A stretch of DNA of 64,000 nt from Roridomyces roridus (Eukaryota; Basidiomycota; Agaricomycetes; Agaricales; Mycenaceae): assembly GCA_029378245.1 (NCBI GenBank), contig JARKIF010000018.1:496001-560000 (forward strand), read 5' to 3'. Positions 12,601-23,360 of the stretch are shown here, in pieces. Under the pieces are notes generated by a model. It saw only the letters and a list, made by a program, of their open reading frames with translations. It had not been told where the DNA came from and did not search any database. Each line of letters begins with the position of its first letter. The first letter of the stretch is position 1. The translations under genes and the position numbers were made by a program.

Positions 12601-14493
12601 CTGGAACGCCCATCTGCTCGACGGAAAAGTGAGATTTAGTATGCGTCAAGAAGATGAGACTGACCTGTGAGCTATCGAATGGTCTTGCAATCGCCTTCTC
12701 CGATGCCATTCGAATCTCTGGGATGACAGAGTTCTCTTCCTCAGCGGGGCTCGATGACTTTTGCAAAGGGATTGGCGGCCAAGTCATCTCCCGAACCACA
12801 GTTTCCGAGCGAGGTCTGTCTGCAGCGATCTGTGCCCAATAGCATGTGATCCGTTGCCAGAGTAAATCCGAAACTATCTGCGTTGATCGTTCCGCTCGTG
12901 CTCCATCGACAACTTTGAGCAAGGCCCCAACTTCGGAAAGCTCGGAGAACGGGGGGCGGCCTGTATACAACTATCCCGACTCAGCTCAAGCCATGAATGG
13001 GAAAGAACCCACCTCCAAACAGACACAGCCAAATGCATAAACATCGCTGGCTGGTGTTCGAGCATACCTGCATCCAAAACGCGCCGGGTCAATCAATTCT
13101 GGGGCCATCCAATACGGGCTTCCGGCTCGCGCGCTTGTATGCACTGAAGCCGTTGTAGATGCAAGTACGCTGAGTCCAAAATCAGCCAAGCATGCGCTCC
13201 AATCGTCTTTTATAAGAATATTGGTCTGAGAAAGATCAAGGCCAATTCATTGTTGTGATATTACAGACATACCCCACGGAGGTCACCATGCACAATGTTG
13301 TGAGAGTGGAGATACTCGAGACCCTGTGCAATCTCGTAAAGCTGCAGTGCACAACACTTGAGCGGGGGGAGGAGGTTGGATCCAAGCGGGAAACTAACCA
13401 GCCTGTCCACATTTTGACGGCCCTGGTCCTTGAGATACTTCAATACGGTGCCGTGCTCCATCCACGGCGAAACTAGGCAGAGAGAGCCAGGGAAACTATC
13501 CCGATCAATTCCTATGAAGGTCAAGATATTTGGATGGTGCAGATCCTTCCAAACAAGTGCTTCTCGACACAATTTCTAGGCCGACTATCAGTCGATTCAC
13601 ACAAATAGCAACAAAGAAGTCACCAGACGTATATCACGCAAGTCTGAGGTTTGGATGAAGTGACGCATATGTTTGAGTGCGACTGTTCCGGTCTTGTATT
13701 CAGCTCGATATATGTCGCCGTATCCACCGGCAAACATGGGATGTGGATCACGCCCAATGACCCCGGAGATAAAAAGGGAGGAAGGAAGACTTTCAGAGGC
13801 TTCCGAAAGCTTGCGGATTATACGACGGGCCTTTCGATTTTGCTCGGGTGCGATCAGGAGACCTCTGTTGAGTGTCTATGGCAGTTTATGAGCGACAGAA
13901 GCGAAAGATTAACCAAGCCGCACATCCTGAACGACGTCCAAGAAGCACTGCGCAGATTCGCCCGTGAGGACAAGCACGAGCCCCTCTGTAGATTTAGAGG
14001 AGAAAATTGTTTCTAAATGCGTTGCGATCCGTCTTTCGTCGAGTTGCAAAGCGTTCCGCCAATCCGAGTTGTTCGCCAGACCAATCTCAGAGGATAACTG
14101 CACAGACAGGTCAGCCTTGTATCACCAACATCATGTACATTTCGTACCTGGAGGAGCACTCGTCGACAATTCACACTGTCAACTATTGCATTGACGATAT
14201 TGTCCGCGGTCATTGAAAGTTGAAGTAAAAGTGAAGCGTCACTGAGCTTCTAAATGAGGAACCACGTCGAGGAATAGGATGATGGTACTTACCTATTAGT
14301 TCGACGGCACACGTCTTTGAGGAATGCAAATGAACTCTTTCATTCGCTGTTAGAATACCGCACCGTGGATTCAAGAATAAGGACATGCCTCGTAGACTTC
14401 TTTAGGCGGCACAGAAACATCTTCCATTGTCGATCCTAGACCTGCGGATGTCGACCGACCAGAAAGAGTGGTCTGGACCTCAATCACAGACAT
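9613..14493 (-). CDS. Kinase-VHS-GAT fusion, tandem copy B (most complete)
   Basis: This is the reference copy of the array. From the ATG at 14493: helical N-terminal part (MTADNIVNAIVDS at 14213; DERRIATHLETIF near 14030), kinase (GGYGDIYRAEY near 13735, HGDLRG near 13290, DFGLS near 13170, WMAPEL near 13100), Pro-rich linker to about 12270, MKKLFGRSKSE near 12250, short charged linker, VHS domain (WALVLDVCEHASANEN to VRERLMDVLAAAAYASGA, about 11720-11360), loop with FRGLWRRVKP, GAT domain (RRLFQECKIG near 10990 to LLAANEHLREAIDLYKDLE near 10580), then a disordered part and a conserved helical tail ending NAMKGLMKL at 9613. VHS-GAT proteins bind ubiquitin/ARF-type partners in endosomal sorting and actin patches; the kinase link would place phosphorylation on that machinery (inference). 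An apparent TGA at 12189-12191 falls inside a predicted intron. Confidence 0.75.
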
Positions 14494-14759
14494 GGAAGCG
14501 AGCGAGAAGGTGGAGGGGTGTAACCGTCCGAATCAGTGCAAATACAGCAGTTGTGGGAATCCTAAGAATATCCAAGCAGTGTGAAAGGCGGGTAGTCTTC
14601 TCAACATCAACTTCCCTCTCCATGGCAGTCGACGAAGGACATTGACGGATTGACGCCGCGGGCCCAGATACTGCTCAAAACTACAGTTTCGTATAATCCA
14701 ACTAGACCTGCAGAGAAGGATCAGATGACAATTTGGCGCTTATCCGCGAATCGGCAATG

Positions 14760-15320
14760 CGGAGAAGATGGAATTTGTGAAACCTTACAGCGAAAGCCAA
14801 GTTATTCCCCCTCCTCCTCCTCCAATATCATCCCCATCGCTGGCGGATTGCTCTCCTGACGCTCCGTCCGCCTCGACGTTACCTCCACAACCACAAACCG
14901 CGCGTCCCCTTCTCGCTCGCAGAGCCAAGATCCCTTTGAGAAGAAACATCAACGTTACAGAGACAAAAAATCAATTCTCACACACCTCCGTTCGCATTCC
15001 ATTAACCGCGAGCCTCCTAAGAACAACACTGCTCAATCCGCTCCGCGTCCTCTACGTTCACCAAGAACGGACGGCAGCCAAAGGTGTACACCTTGATGCA
15101 AGCACCTCATAGTCGGCGCGAAGTTTTCAAATGCAGTCTGGGAAATGCAGTCAGTTGTCTGTTTGACAGAATAAGCACGGGAAACATACGAATCCGTCAA
15201 GCTCTTCCAGATACAGCAGCCCCGCAGAATGCAGTCAGAGCCAGCGAACGAGTGACCATCCGAGATCCAACACCCTCACAAGTGGAGCGAATCGGCGCGA
15301 GAGTAAGATGATCGAGCAAC
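14760..15320 (-). pseudogene. Duplicated 3' fragment of the F-box gene at 19480-20927
   Basis: This stretch matches about 19310-19860 at roughly 90% by eye, including the shared segments CCTCCTCCAATATCATCCCC, CGCATTCCATTAACCGCGAG and CCTCTACGTTCACCAAGAAC. In the intact gene this encodes the last exons and the 3' flank. Here small indels break the frame and there is no F-box part upstream, so it cannot make the protein. It sits just upstream of copy B in the same relative place the intact gene occupies upstream of copy C, so it is a duplication scar. Confidence 0.8.
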
Positions 15321-15658
15321 GCGCCCAGACCCCGTGGCACAACGGTCATGGACCATCACCCTACACTTGAGAGAGTGTACATTCAAAGTCAAGCTCAAAA
15401 GCACAAAAGACTCGTGAAAGACTCGCATAAAGACTCGATAGGACTCGATATCACCACAAACATAAGTCACCACGTACAGGCTTGGGACACGGGCCTGGAG
15501 CCTGGCCTATAGTCATCATCTGGATCGACTACGTACGAAGGGGGTTTTTGGAGCGTTGTAATAACAGACTCAGTCAACTATGGTTGATCGTCCAAAGATC
15601 CGCATGAGATGCTCCTGTGACGAATAGGGTGGGGGTGGTGATTCTTCCGTTATGTTAC
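15321..15658. other. Spacer with short imperfect repeats
   Basis: No gene seen. Around 15405-15450 there are imperfect repeats of AAGACTCG/GACTCGATA. The stretch separates the F-box fragment from the truncated 3' end of copy C and probably holds the duplication junction. Confidence 0.4.
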
Positions 15659-18600
15659 TTATGTTATCAAGGCCCAATATATCCGCCTGCTGCGCGCAAG
15701 ATCCATCCGCGCCTCCCTTCGGCTACGCTCCTCTGCGTCGCGTTCCAATGCAACGCGCTCTAGATCTTTATAAAGGTCAATTGCCTCCAAAAGATGCTCA
15801 TTCGCAGCGAGCAACTCTGCGAACAACTCCTCCTCACGCGTCGATACGGATGTAGAGATGTCGGGCAAGCTGCCATTCAGCTCCGCGGCAGCACGGCTGC
15901 GCTCAGCTCCTGCAGACGCCCAAGGTATTTGGGCAAATATAAGCTCCTGGGAGTTGATACAGTCCTTGTAGAATTCCTGTAGATCATTTGGTCGGGGCTC
16001 AGGTGTACACAGTATAAAGGCTGACCGAAATGGCAGGGTTCCGAAGGTCTTCGGGCGTTGCCGTTACCAGAGTTTCGCTGAGTAGATTCGCGTTGCCCAC
16101 GCCGATCTTACACTCTTGAAAGAGCCGTCGAATGTCTTCGTCGAGAGGAATGATGCCAGGGTGGTGGTCTTTGTCCCTTCTTTTAACATGGCTATCCGTC
16201 CGTTTCCGAGGCTGTTTAGCGGCAATTGGAGGCGTTTCAGGAGTGGTCGGCCTATCATCCGGATAGACGCCAACAGTACTCCAATTCTCGATGCTTGCGT
16301 CATCCTCTTCCGCAAAGGCCGCCTCCCAAGCGTCGTCATCTGGGGACTCACGTGTTCGTTGGGTAGGAGCAAACTGAACCGGGGCCGGGAACGGCGTTGG
16401 CTGTGTGGACACTTGCAATGTGGGAACCTGCATACTGCCTGAGTAATGAACTGGATGGTGTCTGGGAGCGGTATACCTCCGGCTTGCCGCGCCTAAATAA
16501 TTTCTTCATGCTCTGGAAGATGGCTCGAGGGCGCTGGGTTACATCATTCACGACGGCTTCTTGAACACTGAGCCTGTCGTCTGGGCCGCTCCCCCACGAG
16601 TCCCCGCTACTTCTCTGAACGCAAACATTTTCAGAAGACCGCCCATCAGTTGGGCTGTGATATTGATGCCGAGTAGGTGTTTCCCACGCGTTGGAGGGCG
16701 TAACGAACGGCTCCGATGCAGGAGCTCGGCTGAGGTACGAAGACCATATCGGGCCAAGGACTGGAGGAGAAGCACCCTCAGGTAGCGAGCGTGCGGTGTG
16801 TTGGGCATTGATGTAACTATGAACTTGCTCGACATCTGTTTCGGGGAGCGGAGGTTTTGTCAGCAGCAGTGGTGAAGGTACGACGTGCAACTGCAAAGTC
16901 CTTCTTGATTTGTTTGTTTTGTTCGGTGGCGCAAAGACAGCTCCTTGTAAGGGCTGCGGGGGCGTGTAACTGACTGTGGAGTTTTTATCTCCCTCGTGGT
17001 CATCAAGCCTCCCGTCATCCAAGATCTTCATGTGCTCAGCAAAAAAGTGAGTTCTAGTATGTGCAAGGGGCATGAGACCGACCTCTTGGTTATCAAATGC
17101 AATTGCCCTCTCCAATGTCATCCCAACCTCGGAGACCACTGAGTTCTCTTCCGAACGAGCTAAAGCGTCATGGAAAGAGTGAGATCGGGATTCAGGATCC
17201 GCAACTGGGCTCGATGGTTTTCGCATGGAGTTCGGGGGCCAAGTCATCTCCCGAACCACAACTTCGGAAAGAGGTCTCTTGGCAGCGATTTGTGCCCAGT
17301 AGGATGTGATACGTTCCCAAAGTAGACCCGAAACCATTTCCGCTGGCCGTTCGGCTCGTTCTCCATTGACAACTTTGAGCAGGGCTCCAACTTCGCCATG
17401 CTCAGAGAATGGAGGGCGACCTATGTACAACTAACCCGACTGTCGCTCAGCTTAAGCCATAAGCTGCAGAGAAGTACGACACCTACCTCCAAACAGACGC
17501 AGCCAAATGCATAGATATCGCTGGCTGGCGTTCGTGCATACCTACATCCGAAACGCGGTGGGTCGATTAATTCTGGGGCCATCCAGTAGGGACTACCGGC
17601 TCGCGTGCTCGCATGCACCGAAGCCGTGGCAGAAGCCAGTACACTGAGCCCAAAATCGGCCAAGCATGCGCTCCAGTTGTCGTTGATGAGAATATTTGCC
17701 TACCAAAGATCGAAACACAATCCCCGTCGTAACATAGCAAACATACCCCGCGGAGGTCCCCATGCACAACGTGGTGAGAATGAAGATACTGAAGACCTTG
17801 TGCAACCTCGAAAAGCTGCAGCGCACACCTAAGTGGGGGTTTTGTATCCATGAAGGAAACTCACCAGCTTGTCCACATTTTCACGGCCGTGATCGTTGAG
17901 GTATTTCAATACGGTGCCGTGCTCCATCCACGGAGATACCAAACAGAGAGAGCCAGGAAAACTCTCTCGGTCGATTCCTACGAAGGCCAATATATTTGGA
18001 TGATGCAAATCCTTCCAAACGAGTGCTTCTCGGCACAATTTCTACGCTAACCATCAGTTAATTTCCAAAACAGCAGCAGAAGGGCTACCAGACGTATATC
18101 GCGCAAGTCTGAAGTTTGGGTGAAGTAGCGCATGTGCTTAAGTGCGACTGTCTTGGTATTGTATTCAGCTCGATATATGTCACCATAGCCACCGGCGAAC
18201 AGGGGATGCGGATCCCGTGTACTGACTCCGGTGACGAAAAGGGAGGAAGGAAGAGTTTCAGAGGCCTCCGAAAGCTTGCGGATTATACGGCGGGCCTTTC
18301 GACTTTGCTCGGGATCAACCAAGAGACCTCTGTTCAGTGTCTATGGCTGTTCGTCAGCGACGGAAGCGAAACATTCCCAAGCCGCACATCCTGAATAACA
18401 TCCAAGAAGCATTGCGCAGATTCGCCCTTGAGGACAAGCACGAGCCCTTCTGCATATCTGGAGTCAAATATTGTTTTCAAATGGGTTGCAATCCGTCGTT
18501 CGTCGAGCTGCAAAGCGTTCCGCCACCTCCAGTCGTTTGCCAGGCCAAGGTCTGAGGATAACTGTACAGACAGGTCAGCCGTGTGTCAGGAACATTGTTG

Positions 18601-18946
18601 CACATTGCGCACCTGGAGGAGTACTCGTCTACAAGTCACACTGTCAACTATTGCATTGACGATGTTGTCCGCGGCCATTGAAAGTTGTAATCTTGAGGAA
18701 TCACTGAAGATACACATGAGGAACCACGTCGAGGAATTGAATGAGGTCGCTTACCTGTTGGTCCGACTACACATCTCTTTGAGGAACCCAGTCGAGCTCT
18801 TTCATTCGCCGCGTTAGGATACCATGCCGTGGGTTCAAGAAGGAAGAACATGCCTCGTATACTTCAACTATGGGCAGTGAAGAAACATCTTGCTTCGCAG
18901 ACGTCGACAAAGAGGGCAGACCAAAGCGCTGGACCTCCGCCATCAT
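15659..18946 (-). CDS. Kinase-GAT protein, tandem copy C (VHS and tail lost)
   Basis: Starts at ATG 18946 (or 18943); MAADNIVNAIVDS begins at 18678. Kinase motifs are present: GGYGDIYRAEY near 18180, HGDLRG near 17765, DFGLS near 17650, WMAPEL near 17580. After the linker (17430-16500) and MKKLFRRGKPE near 16490, the frame runs through a Pro-rich part straight into the pre-GAT loop (TPETPPIAAKQP near 16220), so the whole VHS domain is absent. GAT follows (RRLFQECKIG near 16110; LLAANEHLLEAIDLYKDLE near 15790) and translation stops at 15659, without the long tail of copy B. The intron after VDKL near 17870 is about 36 nt and seems to leave the frame off by one, so the copy may be non-functional. 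Possibly a pseudogene. Confidence 0.6.
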
Positions 18947-19479
18947 GAGGGCCAGCAAGCTGGTGAAGGGGTGGTATCGGGGCAATGCAGTACGAAGATA
19001 CAGCAGTTGTGGGAATCCTATTAGGCGTTGTGACGGTTAGCCGTCGTGAAATGAATTCTCTCATCAGGTTCTCTGGTTGTTCTCTGGTCAGGGCGCATGG
19101 CAGTTGACAGGAAACGGCCCACCAAACAACACCATATTGCCGGCTCAAATTCAGTTTCTCGTATACTCCAAATATACAGTGCTGAAGTCTGAAGAGAAGG
19201 ATCAGATGGAAAGTTGATATTTATTACACGCGAAGCTGCGGTCAACCGTCCATGAGCAGTGCAGAGAAGGTTGAATCTACGAAACCTCACAGGGAGAGCG
19301 CACACTATTCCTCTTCTTCCTCCTCCTCCAATATCATCCCCATCGATGGCGGATTGCTCTCCTGACGCCCCGCCCGCCTCGACGCCACCTCCACAACCAC
19401 AAACCGCCCGTCCCCATGTCGCTCGCAGACCCAAGATCCCTTTGAGAACACGCGTCAACGATACGGAGAGATACAAAGA
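18947..19479. other. Upstream region of copy C
   Basis: About 530 nt between copy C and the F-box gene stop. It holds the copy C promoter and the F-box gene 3' flank; a Pro-codon-rich strip near 19310-19420 is the counterpart of 14800-14910. No separate gene recognised. Confidence 0.45.
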
Positions 19480-20927
19480 TCAAGTCTGACACACCTCGGT
19501 TCGCATTCCATTAACCGCGAGTCTCCTAAGAACAACACTGCTCTGCATAATGCGGTCCGCGTCCTCTACGTTCACCAAGAACAGACGGCAGCCAATGGTG
19601 TACACCTTGAGTGTGGCAGTGTGCAAGCAGCTCATAGTCGGCACGAGGTTCTTAAATGCGGTCTGAGGGACGCCGTCAGTTGTTTGCTGAACTAGGCACG
19701 GGGAAACATACGAATCCATTCATATCAAGCGCAATAGTGAGTTCCTCCAGAGCTACAGCAGCCCTACAAAACGCAGTCAGAGGCAGCTCGCTAACGAGTG
19801 ACCCTCCGAGATCCAACACCCTCAAAGTCGAGCACGTCGGCGTCAGATGATCCAGCAACGCGTCCAGACCCCGTGGCGCAAATTCAGCGTCCTCCTCGTA
19901 CTCCTCACAGCAAAGCCGAACACGCTCGACGGCGGGCGCTCCAGAAAGCGCGTGTAATACCGAAGTGGCCAAGCGCGTCGCGTGGTCTTCTTCGTAAAAG
20001 GGTTGGTGGAGTACTGTCAATGAACGTAACCGCGATAGCAGTGCACCTTTCTGCGCGGGTTTGAATTGCTGGGCATCGAATGAGGTTTGGGAAATCAAGC
20101 AGGGCTCGACGCACCACGTAATGCTGCAACTGTACAGTTTCGAGGCAAGGTAGTTGGCCCAAGAAATCGAATAGGTCGTCATCCACGATGGAATACGAAA
20201 GACCCAACGAAAACGCCGTGAGATTCGCGAGGAGCGGTGCGAAAGAGCGCAAGATGCCCGGGGTGATGGAACCGCAATTTCCCTTTGCACCCATCGGAAA
20301 TCCATGCAGGAAGTGGTGAAAAGCCAACGCACCGTGAGATGGAGTTCTCTGAGCGAAGGCGATAGCCGCTCTAACCAGTCCGGGAGGAGCTGCAGAATAG
20401 CTCTACTCGGACTAGCCAACGCCAGCTCCCGAAGGCCACCAATGTCCGCGAGAATGGGCGCCGTCGCTTCGGTCGTACACGATGGGTTGACGCGTAGTTT
20501 GACGAGCGACGCGCGGTTCTTGAGCTCCAGGAGAATCCCGTCGAGTAGATCTTCAACGCGAAACGTCTGCCAGTCCTTTGGTAATATCTCGAGGGTGTGC
20601 ATGTTCTCGAAAGCTTTTACAGCGTCGAGTAACATGGCCGGGGAGATGCATTCTGTCGAAAGTATGCTAAGAACTTGCACGTAGGACGCGTTGTGTGGAA
20701 GCGCCGCCGATGATACCTGGAAAGGTCAACTCAGGGATTGGGAACGAGGAGCAAATTACCCGTGAACTGTCTCCGGCAGAAAGGACGACGTTTGAATACA
20801 GGCTGCGAGACGCGGCGCGACTGAACCCTCGGTTGACCAGGGCGCATTGAGAAACGGTGGCATTGTCCTCTTGAAGAGTGTGAAATATCAGGCAGAGCAG
20901 ATCGTAAGAAAGAGTTGCGGATGACAT
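19480..20927 (-). CDS. F-box / leucine-rich protein
   Basis: Begins MSSATLSYDLLCLIFHTL, a typical short fungal F-box, with CALVNRGFSRAASRSLYSNVVL completing it, then an intron and a leucine-rich body (LREL, LHLT, LTAFSLGLSYS, LRVLDLGGSLV, LEELTIALDMNG). Several phase-correct introns are needed: one after LHLT, one of about 49 nt inside VQLQHY/QFKPAQ near 20090, and one after DMNG. The last exon ends TEVCQT at 19480. Likely an SCF adaptor-type protein of unknown target. Its 3' part exists as a second broken copy at 14760-15320, so its end was included in the kinase array duplication unit. Reading is intact as spliced here. Confidence 0.7.
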
Positions 20928-21015
20928 GCGGACCTCTTCTAAAGTACTACGGACTCTCTCAAGAACTCAAGGAATTTATTGATACAATTGTCCAGAACAA
21001 CGACGAGCTCGTTAA

Positions 21016-21475
21016 TTAGTTCTTGCCGGCCTTGGCTATCTCCGCCTCGTGCTCCTTCTCCAACCGTTCCTGCATACAAAGTCAGTCGGGTACCCAGCAG
21101 AGTCGTGAGAAGGATTCGGACCAGCTCGGATTTCTTCTTGTCAATCTAGAGAGACAGTCAGAGAACAAAAGCGAAGGAAAAGGGAAGGGACGCACTTCAG
21201 CCCTCATCTTCTTGAGCAGCTCCGTCTCGCGGGCACGCGTATATTGGTCTATAAGACATGAGCACGACAAAAGAAGGGTAGCAGCATATGCCTACCCTCA
21301 TGGGCCTTCTCCTTCCGGCTGCGGGAGCGTGAACAGGTCGTCCAGTCTATAATACGGTGACGCACCCGAAGTCCTTGGACGAGGCAACACTTCCCTCATT
21401 GATGCTCGAGGTGAACCGTTTGGGCACGGTGATAATTTGGGGCAGGCGACGGGCAGCAGTGATTCTGGAGAACAT
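21016..21475 (-). CDS. INH1: Mitochondrial ATP synthase inhibitor (IF1/IATP)
   Basis: Five short exons join in phase to give about 87 residues. A basic, Arg-rich presequence (MFSRITAARRLPQI...) is followed by SSINEGSVASSKDFG, then RKEKAHEDQYTRARETELL and a charged coiled coil (MRAEIDKKKSEL, ERLEKEHEAEIAKAGKN). Length, presequence, the minimal inhibitory region and the long terminal helix fit the IATP family, which blocks F1-ATPase hydrolysis when the matrix becomes acidic. The first intron uses acceptor CCCGCAG; other choices shift the frame. Stop TAA is at 21016-21018. It is head to head with the F-box gene at 21584, 108 nt apart. Confidence 0.9.
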
Positions 21476-21583
21476 GGTGGTAGGTGGGTGAGTTTGGGCG
21501 AGGCCTGGTCGGGGCTTTGACGCGTTCAACTGACGTGCCGAGATCAGTGACCTCACGCAAACTCTTACGCGACTCCAACTCAC
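21476..21583. promoter_or_regulatory. Compact bidirectional promoter
   Basis: Only 108 nt separate the start codons of the IF1 gene (minus) and the F-box gene (plus), so both 5' leaders and core promoters must overlap here. I see no TATA box on either strand. Confidence 0.5.
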
Positions 21584-23110
21584 ATGGACTTGCACGACAG
21601 GGAGGCTGTTCGAGAGATCCTACGGGGCAAGGAGGCCCGCCTTGCTGCCTTGCAAACCCAAATGGTCCAGCTGCAAGGCGAAATAATGGAGCACAAAAGC
21701 TTGTTGTCGCCAGTCCACCTCCTGCCTCACGACATCGTTTCCGAGATATTTCTCTATTTTGCGCCAGTTCGCCAGCACTCCAAGTCCTGTGTTCCCGTGC
21801 AGATTCCTTGGAGACTCGGACACATCTGCAAGTCTTGGAGAGTAATCGCTCTATCGCTCGCCCGACTGTGGTCCGTCTTTGACCTGCCTTTAATCAACGA
21901 AAGTTGGTTCCACGGCGTCAGTATGGTCCCTTCGGACGACGAGGATAAGCAGGAGGAAGCACTCACCAGCCTTTCCGACGATCTCGACGCATGGACTGAG
22001 GCGTTCATCATCGAATCCAATCTTGACTTTATGCAAACCTGCATCGAGAGGACTTCGAGTCGACCTCTCTCTGTCCGCCTAGATTCACGGTGTGACTTTA
22101 CCCTGCCGCCCATTCTTGATGGGTTTTGGAACTGCTCAGAACGTTGGGGAGAGCTTGTGCTGGACACCCACAGCAGTCAATTCCTCCACTTGCTGACAGT
22201 GAAGGGGGAGCTACCATGCCTCCAAAAGATTACTTCCATTGCTATCCCGCCAAAACACTACCAATGGGCGCCCAACCTTACGGATCTCACCTTCATCAAA
22301 CTCGTCATGCCTGAAAACAGTCACTCCGATGTCCCCTGGTCGCAGCTCACGCGATACTGCGAGGAACGATGTGTTTGGTACTCGAAAGAAACCAGAGTAC
22401 AGTGCTATCGACGTCTCGCGCATCTTCGTGTACTACGCATGATCAATTCTCGCTCATTCCAACCACCGCCTCTTGCCCCCGAGTATAGCATTCTCCTCCC
22501 CGATCTCCTCTCCGCGTCATTTCAAACAACGGAGCGAGAGATCATCAGGCTCTTCGACATGCCCTCGCTCGAGGCATACAGTGCAGAAGATGTTCTGTCA
22601 TGGCCCCTCCATTTCCGCGCCTGCGCTCCTGAAAACCCTTCTCGTCTCAAAGGAATCCGTATCGCTCATTGGGATGAACCCGTGCTCGGAAGGCACGGCT
22701 CCGTAGCCGACCTTCTCCAAATGTGCCCGAATCTCAAAGAACTCACCATCGACGCACCCCAATGCATCTCCGACACCACCATCTCCCAACTCATCCAGAA
22801 CCCACCGCTCGTGCCCCGGCTCGAGATCATGCGATTCTCCAATAGCTCTTTCGTACACGACGATTGCCGGTGGGCGACGTTGACAGAGATGCTCAGGAGT
22901 CGATTCCGGCCAACGAACGCGGGTGTAGTACCTCTACAGCGTTTTGACTTTCTTGCAACCGATGGAGAATACGTTGATGAGAACTTTGTTTCCGGGCTCA
23001 ATGCGCTTAGACGAACGGAGCGTTGGGATATCAGGGTTGGCGAGCAGTGCGGGAATTATGCGGAGGATGAGCGGAGGTTCCATCATAGAGAGTGGGCGAC
23101 GTTGCAATGA
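21584..23110 (+). CDS. F-box protein, coiled-coil type, single exon
   Basis: 508 residues without introns. An N-terminal coiled coil (about residues 5-40, EARLAALQTQMVQLQGEI) leads into the F-box (LLPHDIVSEIFLYFAPV, about 46-62) and then GHICKSWRVIALSLARLWSVFD, which is the hallmark of a large Agaricomycete F-box family. The rest is leucine-rich and ends in the family block RWDIRV near residue 485. Probable SCF substrate adaptor, target unknown. It is the only undamaged single-exon member here; the pseudogene at 33682-34312 and the genes at 31874 and 34233 belong to the same family. Confidence 0.8.
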   Translation: MDLHDREAVREILRGKEARLAALQTQMVQLQGEIMEHKSLLSPVHLLPHDIVSEIFLYFAPVRQHSKSCVPVQIPWRLGHICKSWRVIALSLARLWSVFDLPLINESWFHGVSMVPSDDEDKQEEALTSLSDDLDAWTEAFIIESNLDFMQTCIERTSSRPLSVRLDSRCDFTLPPILDGFWNCSERWGELVLDTHSSQFLHLLTVKGELPCLQKITSIAIPPKHYQWAPNLTDLTFIKLVMPENSHSDVPWSQLTRYCEERCVWYSKETRVQCYRRLAHLRVLRMINSRSFQPPPLAPEYSILLPDLLSASFQTTEREIIRLFDMPSLEAYSAEDVLSWPLHFRACAPENPSRLKGIRIAHWDEPVLGRHGSVADLLQMCPNLKELTIDAPQCISDTTISQLIQNPPLVPRLEIMRFSNSSFVHDDCRWATLTEMLRSRFRPTNAGVVPLQRFDFLATDGEYVDENFVSGLNALRRTERWDIRVGEQCGNYAEDERRFHHREWATLQ

Positions 23111-23360
23111 ATCGCAGTCTTTTTCCGACGTAATTGGTGCATTAAGTCTCGGAAAGATACAAGAAAAACAAGGGTAGGAAAAAGGTGATGCACGAAGAAG
23201 TAGTACAAATGTGTGGTGATAATTAGATACAGAAAACACGATGTGTAGCAGGGTAGCAGTACAAATTAGTTGTGATATCATGGACAGCAAGGGATGCTTG
23301 GGTCGTTACAGATCCGGTGGGGTATGATGGACAAGTAAGCGGACGAAACCAGCCAGCGAT

